Below are positions 1-7,765 of a DNA stretch of 64,000 bases, piece by piece (position 1 is the first letter of the stretch; each line of letters starts with the position of its first letter). Below the pieces are notes generated by a model. The model was given only the letters and a program-made list of their open reading frames with translations. It had not been told where the DNA came from and made no database searches. Position numbers and translations under genes: made by a program. Location: assembly GCF_022899935.1 (NCBI RefSeq), contig NZ_JALJCJ010000002.1, forward strand, positions 930,001-994,000. The letters are read 5' to 3'. Origin of the DNA: Shinella curvata. GTDB lineage: Bacteria > Pseudomonadota > Alphaproteobacteria > Rhizobiales > Rhizobiaceae.

Positions 1-2067
1 GTGGCGAAGAACTTCCTGCTCTCGTCCGACCAGACGATCGACCGCAAGGTCAAGGAAGCGATCCTCTCGTTCCGCATCGAGCAGGCCTATTCCAAGGACC
101 GCATCCTCGAGCTTTATCTCAACGAGATCTTCTTCGGCCTGAATTCCTACGGCATTGCCGGCGCGGCACTCACCTATTTCGACAAGTCGGTCACCGAGCT
201 GACGATCGCCGAAACCGCCTATCTCGCCGCCCTGCCCAAGGGGCCGTCGAACTATCATCCCTTCCGCCGTACGGAAGCCGCCGTCGAGCGCCGCAACTGG
301 GTGATCGATCGTATGGTCGAGAACGGCTACGTCACCAAGGCGGATGGCGAGGAGGCGAAAACCCAGCCGCTCGGTGTGACGCCACGCCACCGCGGCACCT
401 ATCTCTTCGCGTCGGACTATTTTTCTGAGGAGGTTCGTCGTCAGATCATCGAGCGTTACGGCGACAACGCGCTCTATGAAGGCGGCCTTTCCGTCCGCAC
501 GTCCCTCGATCCGCGTATCCAGATCGCGGCCCGCAAGTCCCTGCAGCACGGCCTGATCACTTATGACGAACGCCGCGGTTTCCACGGCCCCATCAAGACG
601 ATCGAGATTGGCGGCGACTGGGGTGTAGAGCTTGCCAAGATCGATCCGTTCTCCGACGTGCCGGAATGGAAGCTCGCCGTCGTGCTCGCCGTCGATGACG
701 GCGGCGCCGATATCGGCCTGCAGCCGAGCAAGGAAGCCTCTGGCAAGGTCGTGGAGCAGCGCGTGACGGGCCGCATCGAGGCCAAGGCCATGAGCTGGGC
801 CTACCGCTCGGCCAAGGGCGACCGCAAGACGGCGAAATCGCCGGCGGGTGTCTTCAATGTCGGTGACGTCGTCTATGTCGAGCCGACCGAAGACAGCAAT
901 GTCTACCGCCTGCGTCAACCGCCGAAGGTCCAGGGCGGCCTCGTCGCCATGGACCCGCATACCGGCCGCGTGCTTGCCATGGTCGGCGGCTTCTCCTACG
1001 GCCAGTCGGAATTCAACCGCGCGACGCAGGCGATGCGCCAGCCGGGCTCGTCCTTCAAGCCCTTCGTCTACGCCGCTGCCCTCGACAACGGCTATACGCC
1101 CGCCTCGGTGATCATGGACGCGCCGATCGAGATCGTCGCCGGCGGCCAGGTCTGGCGCCCGCAGAACTACGGCGGCGGCTCGGCCGGCCCGTCGACGCTG
1201 CGTCTCGGCATCGAGCGTTCGCGCAACCTTATGACGGTTCGCCTGGCCAACGACATGGGTATGAACCTCGTGGCCGAATATGCCGAGCGTTTCGGCATCT
1301 ACGACAAGATGTATCCGGTGCTCTCCATGTCGCTGGGGTCGGGGGAGACCACCGTCCTGCGCATGGTTTCGGCCTATGCGGTACTGGCGAACGGCGGCAA
1401 GCAGATCAAGCCGTCGCTGATCGACCGAATCCAGGATCGCTACGGCAAGACGATCTTCCGCCACGAGGAACGCACCTGCGAGAACTGCAACGCCAATGAC
1501 TGGGAAAACCAGGAAGAGCCCGTTCTCACCGACAACCGCGAGCAGGTTCTCGATCCGATGACCGCCTACCAGATCACCTCGATGATGGAAGGTGTCGTCA
1601 CGCGTGGCACGGCCGCCGGCAAGATCAAGCTCGACCGCCCGACGGCGGGCAAGACCGGCACGACCAACGACGAGAAGGATGCCTGGTTCGTCGGCTACAC
1701 GCCGGATCTCGTCGCTGGCCTCTATATCGGTTTCGACAATCCGGCGCCGCTTGGCCGCGGTGCGACCGGCGGCTCGCTCTCCGCGCCGATCTTCAACGAG
1801 TTCATGACCGCAGCGCTTGATGGCACGCGGCCGACGAAGTTCATCGTGCCCGAGGGCATGCAGTTCATCGCCGTCAACCGCAAGACGGGCATGCAGGCGA
1901 ACGAAGGGGATCCCGACACGATCATGGAAGCCTTCAAGCCAGGTACCGGCCCGGCCGACGTCTTCTCGGTCATCGGCGGCGAGGAATATGCCAGCCCCGA
2001 GGAAATCCTGAAGAGCTCGCCGCAGGCCAACCAGGCGGTTACCGGCGGCAGCGGCGGCCTGTTCTGA
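1..2067 (+). CDS. mrcA: Penicillin-binding protein 1A (5'-truncated by window edge)
   Basis: Bifunctional peptidoglycan synthase of the inner membrane that polymerises glycan strands and cross-links peptides in the periplasm. The visible 688 residues begin inside the GT51 glycosyltransferase domain (RILELYLNEIFFG motif near residue 40), so the true start and membrane anchor lie before base 1; the GTG at base 1 is only an in-frame codon. The transpeptidase domain shows all three penicillin-binding motifs: SSFK (Ser codon at 1048), SRN (near 1219) and KTGT (near 1651). A middle OB-like insert precedes it, as usual in class A PBPs. A terminator-like hairpin follows the stop, before prfB. Identification is firm; only the 5' end is missing. 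Confidence 0.95.
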   Translation: MAKNFLLSSDQTIDRKVKEAILSFRIEQAYSKDRILELYLNEIFFGLNSYGIAGAALTYFDKSVTELTIAETAYLAALPKGPSNYHPFRRTEAAVERRNWVIDRMVENGYVTKADGEEAKTQPLGVTPRHRGTYLFASDYFSEEVRRQIIERYGDNALYEGGLSVRTSLDPRIQIAARKSLQHGLITYDERRGFHGPIKTIEIGGDWGVELAKIDPFSDVPEWKLAVVLAVDDGGADIGLQPSKEASGKVVEQRVTGRIEAKAMSWAYRSAKGDRKTAKSPAGVFNVGDVVYVEPTEDSNVYRLRQPPKVQGGLVAMDPHTGRVLAMVGGFSYGQSEFNRATQAMRQPGSSFKPFVYAAALDNGYTPASVIMDAPIEIVAGGQVWRPQNYGGGSAGPSTLRLGIERSRNLMTVRLANDMGMNLVAEYAERFGIYDKMYPVLSMSLGSGETTVLRMVSAYAVLANGGKQIKPSLIDRIQDRYGKTIFRHEERTCENCNANDWENQEEPVLTDNREQVLDPMTAYQITSMMEGVVTRGTAAGKIKLDRPTAGKTGTTNDEKDAWFVGYTPDLVAGLYIGFDNPAPLGRGATGGSLSAPIFNEFMTAALDGTRPTKFIVPEGMQFIAVNRKTGMQANEGDPDTIMEAFKPGTGPADVFSVIGGEEYASPEEILKSSPQANQAVTGGSGGLF

Positions 2068-2085
2068 TCCATCATCATCTCGGAG

Positions 2086-2127
2086 GAGGGCGGGCGCGGG
2101 GCTTTACATCCGTGCCCGCCCTCTCTA
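2086..2127 (+). terminator. Hairpin after mrcA
   Basis: A 10-bp GC stem (GAGGGCGGGC at 2086-2095 with GCCCGCCCTC at 2114-2123) and an 18-nt loop lie just after the mrcA stop and are followed by TCTATTT. This probably ends or attenuates mrcA transcription before prfB. The long loop and short T tract make it moderate. Confidence 0.5.
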
Positions 2128-2165
2128 TTTCGAGGCCACCGAAACAAAGCATTGAAGAAACGGAC

Positions 2166-3297
2166 ATGCGCGCGGAAATCGAGAACATTGTCGACGAAAT
2201 CAAGCAGGCCATAAGCCTGCTGAGGAGGCATCTTTGACTGGGATCAGGCGGTAAGACGACTGGACTGGTTGAACAACAAGGCAGAGGATCCCAACCTCTG
2301 GAACGATGCCCAGGAAGCCCAGAAGCTGATGCGCGAGCGCCAGCAGCTGGACGAAAGCATCAATGGCGTGCGCGCCATCGAGCAGCAGCTCAAGGACAAT
2401 ATCGAACTCATCGAACTCGGTGAGGAAGAGGGCGATGCCGACATCGTCAAGGACGCCGAAGACGCCCTGAAGGCCGTCAAGGTCGAGGCCGCGCGCAAGC
2501 AGGTCGAGGCCATGCTTTCGGGCGAGGCGGATACCAACGACACCTATCTCGAAGTGCATTCCGGCGCCGGCGGCACGGAAAGCCAGGACTGGGCGAACAT
2601 GCTTCTGCGCATGTATACCCGCTGGGCGGAGCGCTCGGGCTACAAGGTGGAGCTTCTGGAAATCCACGACGGCGAAGAAGCCGGCATCAAGTCCGCGACG
2701 CTGCTCGTCAAGGGCCACAATGCCTATGGCTGGCTGAAGACCGAGTCGGGCGTACACCGTCTCGTGCGCATTTCGCCCTATGACAGCAATGCGCGCCGTC
2801 ATACCTCGTTCTCGTCGATCTGGGTCTATCCGGTCATCGACGATTCGATCACCATCGACATCAACGAGAGCGACTGCCGCATCGACACCTACCGTTCCTC
2901 GGGCGCCGGCGGCCAGCACGTCAACACGACCGACTCGGCCGTGCGCATCACGCACATCCCGTCGGGCATCGTCGTTGCCTGCCAGCAGGAGCGCTCGCAG
3001 CACAAGAACCGCGCCAAGGCGTGGGACATGCTGCGTGCCCGTCTCTACGAGGCCGAACTGAAGAAGCGCGAAGAAGCGGCCAATGCCGAAGCGGCCTCCA
3101 AGTCCGATATCGGCTGGGGCCACCAGATCCGCTCCTACGTCCTGCAACCCTACCAGCTGGTCAAGGATCTGCGCACAGGCGTCGAGAGCACCGCGCCCTC
3201 TGATGTTCTTGACGGTGAACTCAACGAGTTCATGGAAGCAGCCCTTGCTCATCGCGTGAACGGTGGCGCCGATGCCGTCGTGGACGACCTCGGCTGA
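2166..3297 (+). CDS. prfB: Peptide chain release factor 2 (programmed +1 frameshift)
   Basis: Releases finished polypeptides at UGA and UAA codons. The gene is split: ATG at 2166 opens a 23-codon frame that stops at TGA (2235-2237), and the main frame continues from GAC at 2236. Skipping T2235 joins them into one 376-residue protein (2166-2234 plus 2236-3297). The site carries the classical RF2 signals, an internal Shine-Dalgarno AGGAGG (2223-2228) three bases before the CTT TGA C slip codon. The catalytic GGQ is at residues 248-250. The stop-codon tripeptide region reads SPY instead of the E. coli SPF. An annotation beginning at the in-frame TTG at 2269 would lose the N-terminus and the autoregulatory site. 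It lies 98 nt after mrcA. Confidence 0.95.
2223..2238 (+). promoter_or_regulatory. RF2 programmed +1 frameshift site
   Basis: AGGAGG followed by CAT CTT TGA C. The spacing from Shine-Dalgarno to slip codon and the UGA-C context match the known bacterial prfB frameshift cassette, in which low RF2 slows reading of UGA and the ribosome slips +1 on CUU. The frame after the slip gives continuous RF2 sequence ([14 protein letters not shown]), which shows that the shift is functional. Confidence 0.93.
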
Positions 3298-3318
3298 TAT
3301 TCGGGACCTGAAATGAAG

Positions 3319-3343
3319 AACGGGCGCCTCGGCGCCCGTTTGC
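3319..3343 (+). terminator. Terminator after prfB
   Basis: A perfect 10-bp inverted repeat, AACGGGCGCC and GGCGCCCGTT with a 2-nt centre, sits 22 nt after the prfB stop and is followed by TGCGTTTG. The convergent gene at 3361-3867 ends just beyond it, so the near-symmetrical hairpin may serve both strands. Confidence 0.7.
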
Positions 3344-3360
3344 GTTTGCAGTCGAGGCGC

Positions 3361-3867
3361 TCAGTTCGTCGCGCGCTCGATCCTGATCTCGCCAAGATCG
3401 TCGATCAGCACGGTCCAGCTCTCGGACTCGGCCGCCTTCGGGTCCGTCTTCAGATAGACCGTGGCAAAGAGACCGGGCTGCGCGGTGACGCCGGAGGAGT
3501 TTTCCGGCCGAATATCCGTCACATAGGGTTTGAGCGCGGAAAACTCTTCGAGCACCGTCGAGGAGGCAATCTTCGGCCCTTCGGCCGTCGCCTCGATCTG
3601 CTGAAGGTGGATGTGTGCCGTGCTGTCCGGCTGGCGTACGGCGATCAGCTTGTAGTAGCCGCGGCGAAGGGTATCGGGTTTGCCTGTCTCGGCGGTCTCA
3701 GGTTTGGCGGTCGCCGCAGCATCGCTGTCATTCTCCATGGGCTCTTCCCAGAAGCCGGTGCTCACCACAAAGGTGATCGCCTCGGAGACGGGCGAATCTT
3801 CTTCGGCGAGGGCCGGTGAGCCCGCGAGCAGAAGGACGGCGAGGGTGGCGCATAGATGCCGCTTCAT
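3361..3867 (-). CDS. Secreted protein of unknown function
   Basis: A 168-residue protein with a clear Sec signal peptide (MKRHLCATLAVLLLAGSPALAEE, cleavage likely after ALA near residue 21), so probably periplasmic. I do not recognise a named domain in the mature part, which is mildly acidic. The ATG at 3867 is preferred to the in-frame TTG two codons upstream because an AGGAG motif lies 8 nt before it. It is transcribed in the direction away from nadK, starting 34 nt after the nadK stop, and could share its transcript. Confidence 0.75.
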   Translation of the reverse strand: MKRHLCATLAVLLLAGSPALAEEDSPVSEAITFVVSTGFWEEPMENDSDAAATAKPETAETGKPDTLRRGYYKLIAVRQPDSTAHIHLQQIEATAEGPKIASSTVLEEFSALKPYVTDIRPENSSGVTAQPGLFATVYLKTDPKAAESESWTVLIDDLGEIRIERATN

Positions 3868-3900
3868 GGGCAAAACTCCTGTCCCGGACGAGAGAGGGTG

Positions 3901-4674
3901 TCAGTAATCGAATTGTTCGGCAAGAATCCGGTCGGACCAGGAATGATCGGGATCGGAGAGGATGCGTGCCGACAGTCCGGCCGATTCCGCGATCTGCACC
4001 GATGTGACGGACTTGACCTCGGTATTGTCGGCCACGGCATTGACCGGCCGTTTATCCGCTTCCAGCACGTCGATCTTGACCGCCACCTTGTTCGGCAGCA
4101 GGGCGCCACGCCAGCGCCGGGGACGGAAAGGGCTGACCGGTGTCAAGGCGAGCAGCGGTGCCTCCAGCGGCAGGATGGGGCCATGGGCGGAGAGATTGTA
4201 GGCGGTGGAGCCGGCCGGGGTGGCGAGCAGCAGGCCGTCGCAGATCAGCTCCTCCAGCCGTACGCGGCCATCGACGGTAACGCGCAGTTTCGCTGCCTGA
4301 TAGGACTGGCGGAAAAGATAGACCTCGTTGATGGCGAGTGCCCGGCGCTCCTGACCGCTTGCGTCGCTCGTGATCATCTCCAGCGGCCGGAACACGTTTT
4401 CGACCGCGCCCTCGATGCGCTCAGGAAGATTTTGCGTGTCGTAGCGGTTCATCAGGAAGCCGATGGAGCCACGGTTCATGCCGTAGACCCGCTTGCCGGT
4501 GTTCATGGTGGTGTGCAGCGTCTGAAGCATGAAGCCGTCGCCGCCGAGTGCGACGATGACATTGGCTTCTTCCGGATCGGCATTGCCGTAGAGGGCGATG
4601 AGTTCGCTGCGCGCGTCCTGCGCTTCGGGCGCCTGGGAGGCGACGAAGGAAAGGGAGTTCAATTCACGCGCCAT
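3901..4674 (-). CDS. nadK: NAD kinase
   Basis: Cytosolic enzyme that phosphorylates NAD to NADP using ATP or polyphosphate. The GGDG nucleotide-binding motif is at residues 44-47 (VIVALGGDGFML), followed by the conserved NRGSIGFLMN stretch and the INEV motif. From the ATG at 4674 the protein is 257 residues, a normal length for rhizobial NAD kinases; an upstream in-frame TTG at 4695 would add seven residues, but homologues as I know them begin at MAR. Two strong hairpins lie upstream, between it and the 4813-5103 gene. Confidence 0.93.
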   Translation of the reverse strand: MARELNSLSFVASQAPEAQDARSELIALYGNADPEEANVIVALGGDGFMLQTLHTTMNTGKRVYGMNRGSIGFLMNRYDTQNLPERIEGAVENVFRPLEMITSDASGQERRALAINEVYLFRQSYQAAKLRVTVDGRVRLEELICDGLLLATPAGSTAYNLSAHGPILPLEAPLLALTPVSPFRPRRWRGALLPNKVAVKIDVLEADKRPVNAVADNTEVKSVTSVQIAESAGLSARILSDPDHSWSDRILAEQFDY

Positions 4675-4700
4675 GCCGCCGATCCGCGTCCTCAATCTAT

Positions 4701-4759
4701 GCCTTGCGCCCGCGCGGGATGCGCAAGGCCGGTCTTTGTCGCATGCCTTTATGGCATGC
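4701..4759 (-). repeat. Two tandem hairpins upstream of nadK
   Basis: GCCTTGCGC (4701-4709) pairs with GCGCAAGGC (4721-4729) around an 11-nt loop, and GCATGCC (4741-4747) pairs with GGCATGC (4753-4759) around TTTAT. They sit between the small gene at 4813-5103 and the nadK start and may be a terminator, attenuator or mRNA-stabilising element. No clear U tract follows on the minus strand. Confidence 0.45.
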
Positions 4760-4812
4760 GCATCTGAAAAATGTGACGATGACGGATGATTGCGACAGCC
4801 ACATGCCGCCGG

Positions 4813-5103
4813 TCAGGCCTTGGATGCGCCCGCCCGCGCCTCAAGCGCTTTCAAGGCCGCTTCTCCGGCGGCGGCGGCCTCGAAGGGGTTGGGAAATGGC
4901 CCGATCAATGGCCGAGTGACGCCGCGGAATGTCAGGGCGTAGAAGAACTTGCCGTCGGAGCGCTTCTCGATCTTCACTTTCGATACCGCTTCGTTGCCTG
5001 CTGTCACCGTAAAAACCCCTTGCCAAAATGCTTGCGAGCGAACATCGGACGGGCCTGCCGTCACTTCTTTCGCGAAGCGGAAATGATGGTGCCGGAGAGG
5101 CAT
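4813..5103 (-). CDS. Small conserved-looking protein, unknown function
   Basis: An open frame of 96 codons. The C-terminal two thirds (VSKVKIEKRSDGKFFYALTF, then GPFPNPFEAAAAGEAALKAL) looks like a real small alpha/beta protein; the first 32 residues are His/Arg-rich and less protein-like. A GTG at 5007 could be the true start and would give about 64 residues. I assign no function. It points toward nadK, 138 nt away. Confidence 0.55.
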   Translation of the reverse strand: MPLRHHHFRFAKEVTAGPSDVRSQAFWQGVFTVTAGNEAVSKVKIEKRSDGKFFYALTFRGVTRPLIGPFPNPFEAAAAGEAALKALEARAGASKA

Positions 5104-5239
5104 CCATCTGAGTTGTCAAAGTAAGTTCACCGCGCGCCGCTCGATGTCAAGCGCGGTGAACATGCCGCTTCTCTCGTCTCGTTTCCATCGCACGAAGGCG
5201 CCGGTGGACGGCCTGCCGGCGTATTGCAGCGTCGGAGAA

Positions 5240-5530
5240 TCAGGAAACCTCTGGCGTCCGATTCGGGTTGTCGATGGGGTCCAGCGAGGCGTGGACCCAC
5301 AGGACTCCGGCTTCAACCGTGAATTTGAAGCGAACCGGATGCGGGTGTTGCGGTGCTGCGGTACGCATGACGCGCGTCGTCTCGATGAAGTCCTCAGACA
5401 GGACCCGTATATAGTGGCCCCCGATGATATCCACGCGAATGTAGACATCGCTTACGCTCTTTGCGGCCTGCACAAGGGCCTTCAGTGGTTGCCACTCCAG
5501 CTTGCTGTCCTCGTGGCTTGGGTTGTCCAT
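5240..5530 (-). CDS. Small protein, unknown function
   Basis: A 96-residue frame with alternating hydrophobic and charged strands (VYIRVDIIGGHYIRVL, VRFKFTVEAGVLWVHASL) and no signal peptide or membrane segment; probably cytosolic. I know no family for it. No strong ribosome binding site precedes the ATG at 5530. Another frame overlaps on the same strand but is rich in Ser, Arg and Thr, as expected of a shadow. It stands alone between the 4813 gene and tRNA-Thr. Confidence 0.55.
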   Translation of the reverse strand: MDNPSHEDSKLEWQPLKALVQAAKSVSDVYIRVDIIGGHYIRVLSEDFIETTRVMRTAAPQHPHPVRFKFTVEAGVLWVHASLDPIDNPNRTPEVS

Positions 5531-5858
5531 GTCTTGATTCCCGGAAGTCGTTCATGAAATTCGCCGAAGCGTGTCCCAGAGCGACACGCAATTCGGTCGC
5601 CCTTATAGCACAAAGGCGCCTATCATGCCGCATCCCATGTCACAACACAGGTCGACCCAAACGCACATCCGACCACCCAATTGTAAGAGGTGCTGTGGCC
5701 AATCGCTGGAACGGGACTGGTTCGCGGCATGGTGGGTCGCCGGAGCGGATATAAGCCGACACGTCGGGGAAACCAGCAGGCTCAAGGAGAGATTGCTTCG
5801 CTGACGCCGCTGCTGATAGCCGTGGTGAACGGGGGGAACGGCGTCAAGCAAACAAAAA
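5531..5858. other. Gene-poor stretch before tRNA-Thr
   Basis: Short open frames exist on both strands (for example a plus-strand frame at 5571-5804 with a Cys-rich CKRCC patch), but none has a good start, a ribosome binding site or protein-like composition. I see no promoter, terminator or repeat here that I would defend. Confidence 0.4.
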
Positions 5859-5934
<76 letters not shown>

Positions 5935-5989
5935 ACGCAATGCGAGGGAGTTAGCATATTTTCCGGCGGAGTAAAGCGAAAAGGGTGGA

Positions 5990-6937
5990 TCAGATCGACC
6001 AGTTGCTGTCATCGGCCGGTTTGGGCACGATTTCCTGGCAGCGATGCATGGAGCGCGGCAGGTTTTCGGCGAGGTGGTCGATCAGCGCGCGTACCGCCGG
6101 CAGCATTCCGTGCCGGGAGGTGAAGACGGCGTGTACCGTTGCCTCCGCGGAAGACCATTCCGGCAATACAGGCGTCAGCAGGCCGTTGCGGAAGCCGCGC
6201 TCGACGATGATATCGGGCAGCAGGCCGAGGCCGATGCCCTCGATCGTCGCGCGTTCCAGCACGGAAAAGTCCGAACAGGTGAGGACCGGCGAGAGGGAGA
6301 CGTCGTGCACTTCTCCGCTTGAATGGAAAAGCGTCCAGATCGCGCGTGGATTGTTCTCCTGCATGGAGAGCGTCGGAATGCGACCGATCGTGTCGAGGTC
6401 GATGGGACCGTAGCGTTCCAGAAAGCGCGGGCTTGCGGCAAGGTAGCGGCGCGTGCCGCCGAAGCGGCGCACGATCAACGACTGGTCCGTGTCATAGCTT
6501 TCTCGCACGCGCAGCGCGACGTCGATTCGTTCCTCGATCAGATCGACCGGCCGCCCCGTGGTGAGAATCGAAAGGCGCACCAGAGGATAGCGTTTCAGGA
6601 AGCCTGGCAGCACGTCGGCCATCATGGGAGCGAAGCCTGACGGCATCGACAGGCGGACCGTGCCCGCCGGCTCGGCCTTGGCGACGGCGACGACGGCCTC
6701 CGCAGCCTCCACTCCGGATAGCACGGCTTCGCAGCGCTCGTAGAAGGATTGGCCGATATCGGTAATCGAGAGCTTTCGCGTGGAACGCTCGATGAGGCGC
6801 ACGCCGAGTTGCTCCTCAAGGGCCGCGACGCGTTTGCTGATCTTCGATTTTGGTACCGACAGCGCATTGGCCGCCGCGGTGAAGCCCTTGTGACGCACGA
6901 CGGCGGCGTAGAGCGCGAGGTCGTTCAGGTCCTGCAT
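5990..6937 (-). CDS. LysR-family transcriptional regulator
   Basis: A 315-residue LysR-type regulator. The N-terminal winged helix-turn-helix (LALYAAVVRHKGFTAAANAL through VRLIERSTRKLSITDIG, residues 5-65) is followed by the periplasmic-binding-protein-like effector domain. The ATG at 6937 is preferred because the upstream in-frame extension of 29 codons is not LysR-like. It diverges from the azoreductase gene at 7066, the classical arrangement for a LysR regulator and its target. Its own promoter appears to be TTGACT-17-ATAATC with a palindrome in the spacer, suggesting autoregulation. The effector is unknown; a quinone, azo or electrophile signal would fit the neighbour. Confidence 0.92.
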   Translation of the reverse strand: MQDLNDLALYAAVVRHKGFTAAANALSVPKSKISKRVAALEEQLGVRLIERSTRKLSITDIGQSFYERCEAVLSGVEAAEAVVAVAKAEPAGTVRLSMPSGFAPMMADVLPGFLKRYPLVRLSILTTGRPVDLIEERIDVALRVRESYDTDQSLIVRRFGGTRRYLAASPRFLERYGPIDLDTIGRIPTLSMQENNPRAIWTLFHSSGEVHDVSLSPVLTCSDFSVLERATIEGIGLGLLPDIIVERGFRNGLLTPVLPEWSSAEATVHAVFTSRHGMLPAVRALIDHLAENLPRSMHRCQEIVPKPADDSNWSI

Positions 6938-6958
6938 GACATGTCTCCGATTGCAGGT

Positions 6959-6987
6959 GATTATTGTTTCCCTCGTGAAACAGTCAA
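6959..6987 (-). promoter_or_regulatory. LysR-gene promoter with palindromic operator in the spacer
   Basis: Read on the minus strand: TTGACT (6982-6987), a 17-nt spacer, then ATAATC (6959-6964). Inside the spacer TGTTTC (6965-6970) and GAAACA (6977-6982) form an exact 6-bp inverted repeat separated by 6 nt. A LysR dimer bound here would block the promoter. The octamer ATTGTTTN recurs at about 6963, 6986 and 7013, possibly extra half-sites toward azoR. Confidence 0.55.
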
Positions 6988-7065
6988 TTGTTTTTTTGCC
7001 GTCTAATCGGGTGATTGTTTTCAAGACATATATCTAGCACCCAATTCAAACAGAGGTGCTGACCC

Positions 7066-7689
7066 ATGAACGTCCTCCATATCGACTCCGGCATTCTCGG
7101 AGATCATTCCGTTTCCCGCCGCCTGACCGCCGCCGTCGCAGCCCAGATCAAGGCCGAGCAGCCGGGCGCAACCGTGACCTACCGCGATCTCGTCTCCAAG
7201 CCGCTGCCGCATCTTTCCGGTGCCCACCTGATGGCTGCCAATGCCGAGCCGGACCAGGTCGATGCGCAGATCGCCGCCGACAATGCGGAAGGCAAGATCG
7301 TGCTCGACGAGTTTCTGGCCGCCGATACGATCGTCCTCGGCGTACCTATGTACAATTTCTCCCTGCCCAGCCAGCTCAAGGCCTGGATCGACCGCGTCGC
7401 CGTCGCCGGCAAGACGTTCCGCTATTCGGCCGAAGGCCCGGAGGGGCTGGCCAAGGGCAAGAAGATCATTATCGTTTCCACGCGCGGCGGCCATTACAGC
7501 GCTGGACCGGCAGCCGTGATGGATCATCAGGAAAGCTATCTTCGCACTGTGCTCGGCTTCCTCGGCGTCACGGATATAGAGATCATCCGCGCCGAAGGCC
7601 TCAACCTCTCGGCCGACTCGAAGGTCCAGGCGATCTCCGAAGCCGAGCGCACGATCACCGATCGTAACGTTCTGAAGCGCGCGTCCTGA
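7066..7689 (+). CDS. azoR: FMN-dependent NADH-azoreductase / quinone reductase
   Basis: A 207-residue flavodoxin-fold enzyme that reduces azo compounds and quinones by two electrons with NADH and FMN, in the cytosol. The start MNVLHIDSGILGDHSVSR matches the FMN-phosphate loop of AzoR, and VPMYNFSLPSQLKAWIDRV (about residues 90-108) is the characteristic FMN-isoalloxazine segment; STRGG follows. A ribosome binding site (AGAGGTG) precedes ATG 7066. It is divergent from the LysR gene, which probably controls it, and ends at a strong terminator. Confidence 0.93.
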   Translation: MNVLHIDSGILGDHSVSRRLTAAVAAQIKAEQPGATVTYRDLVSKPLPHLSGAHLMAANAEPDQVDAQIAADNAEGKIVLDEFLAADTIVLGVPMYNFSLPSQLKAWIDRVAVAGKTFRYSAEGPEGLAKGKKIIIVSTRGGHYSAGPAAVMDHQESYLRTVLGFLGVTDIEIIRAEGLNLSADSKVQAISEAERTITDRNVLKRAS

Positions 7690-7710
7690 GCGGGATCATA
7701 TTGCCCAAAC

Positions 7711-7750
7711 ACGAAGGCCCGCCGGCATTCACCGGCGGGCCTTCGTGTTT
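7711..7750. terminator. Bidirectional terminator between azoR and rlmB
   Basis: A perfect 15-bp stem, ACGAAGGCCCGCCGG with CCGGCGGGCCTTCGT around CATTCA, is followed by GTTTT on the plus strand. The convergent rlmB ends at 7766, so it can serve both genes. Confidence 0.85.
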
Positions 7751-7765
7751 TCGCCAGGCCCGCGT

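Noticed and set aside
5571-5804. Plus-strand small frame with CKRCC patch
   Set aside because: No ribosome binding site, odd composition, and overlapping open frames of equal quality on the other strand.
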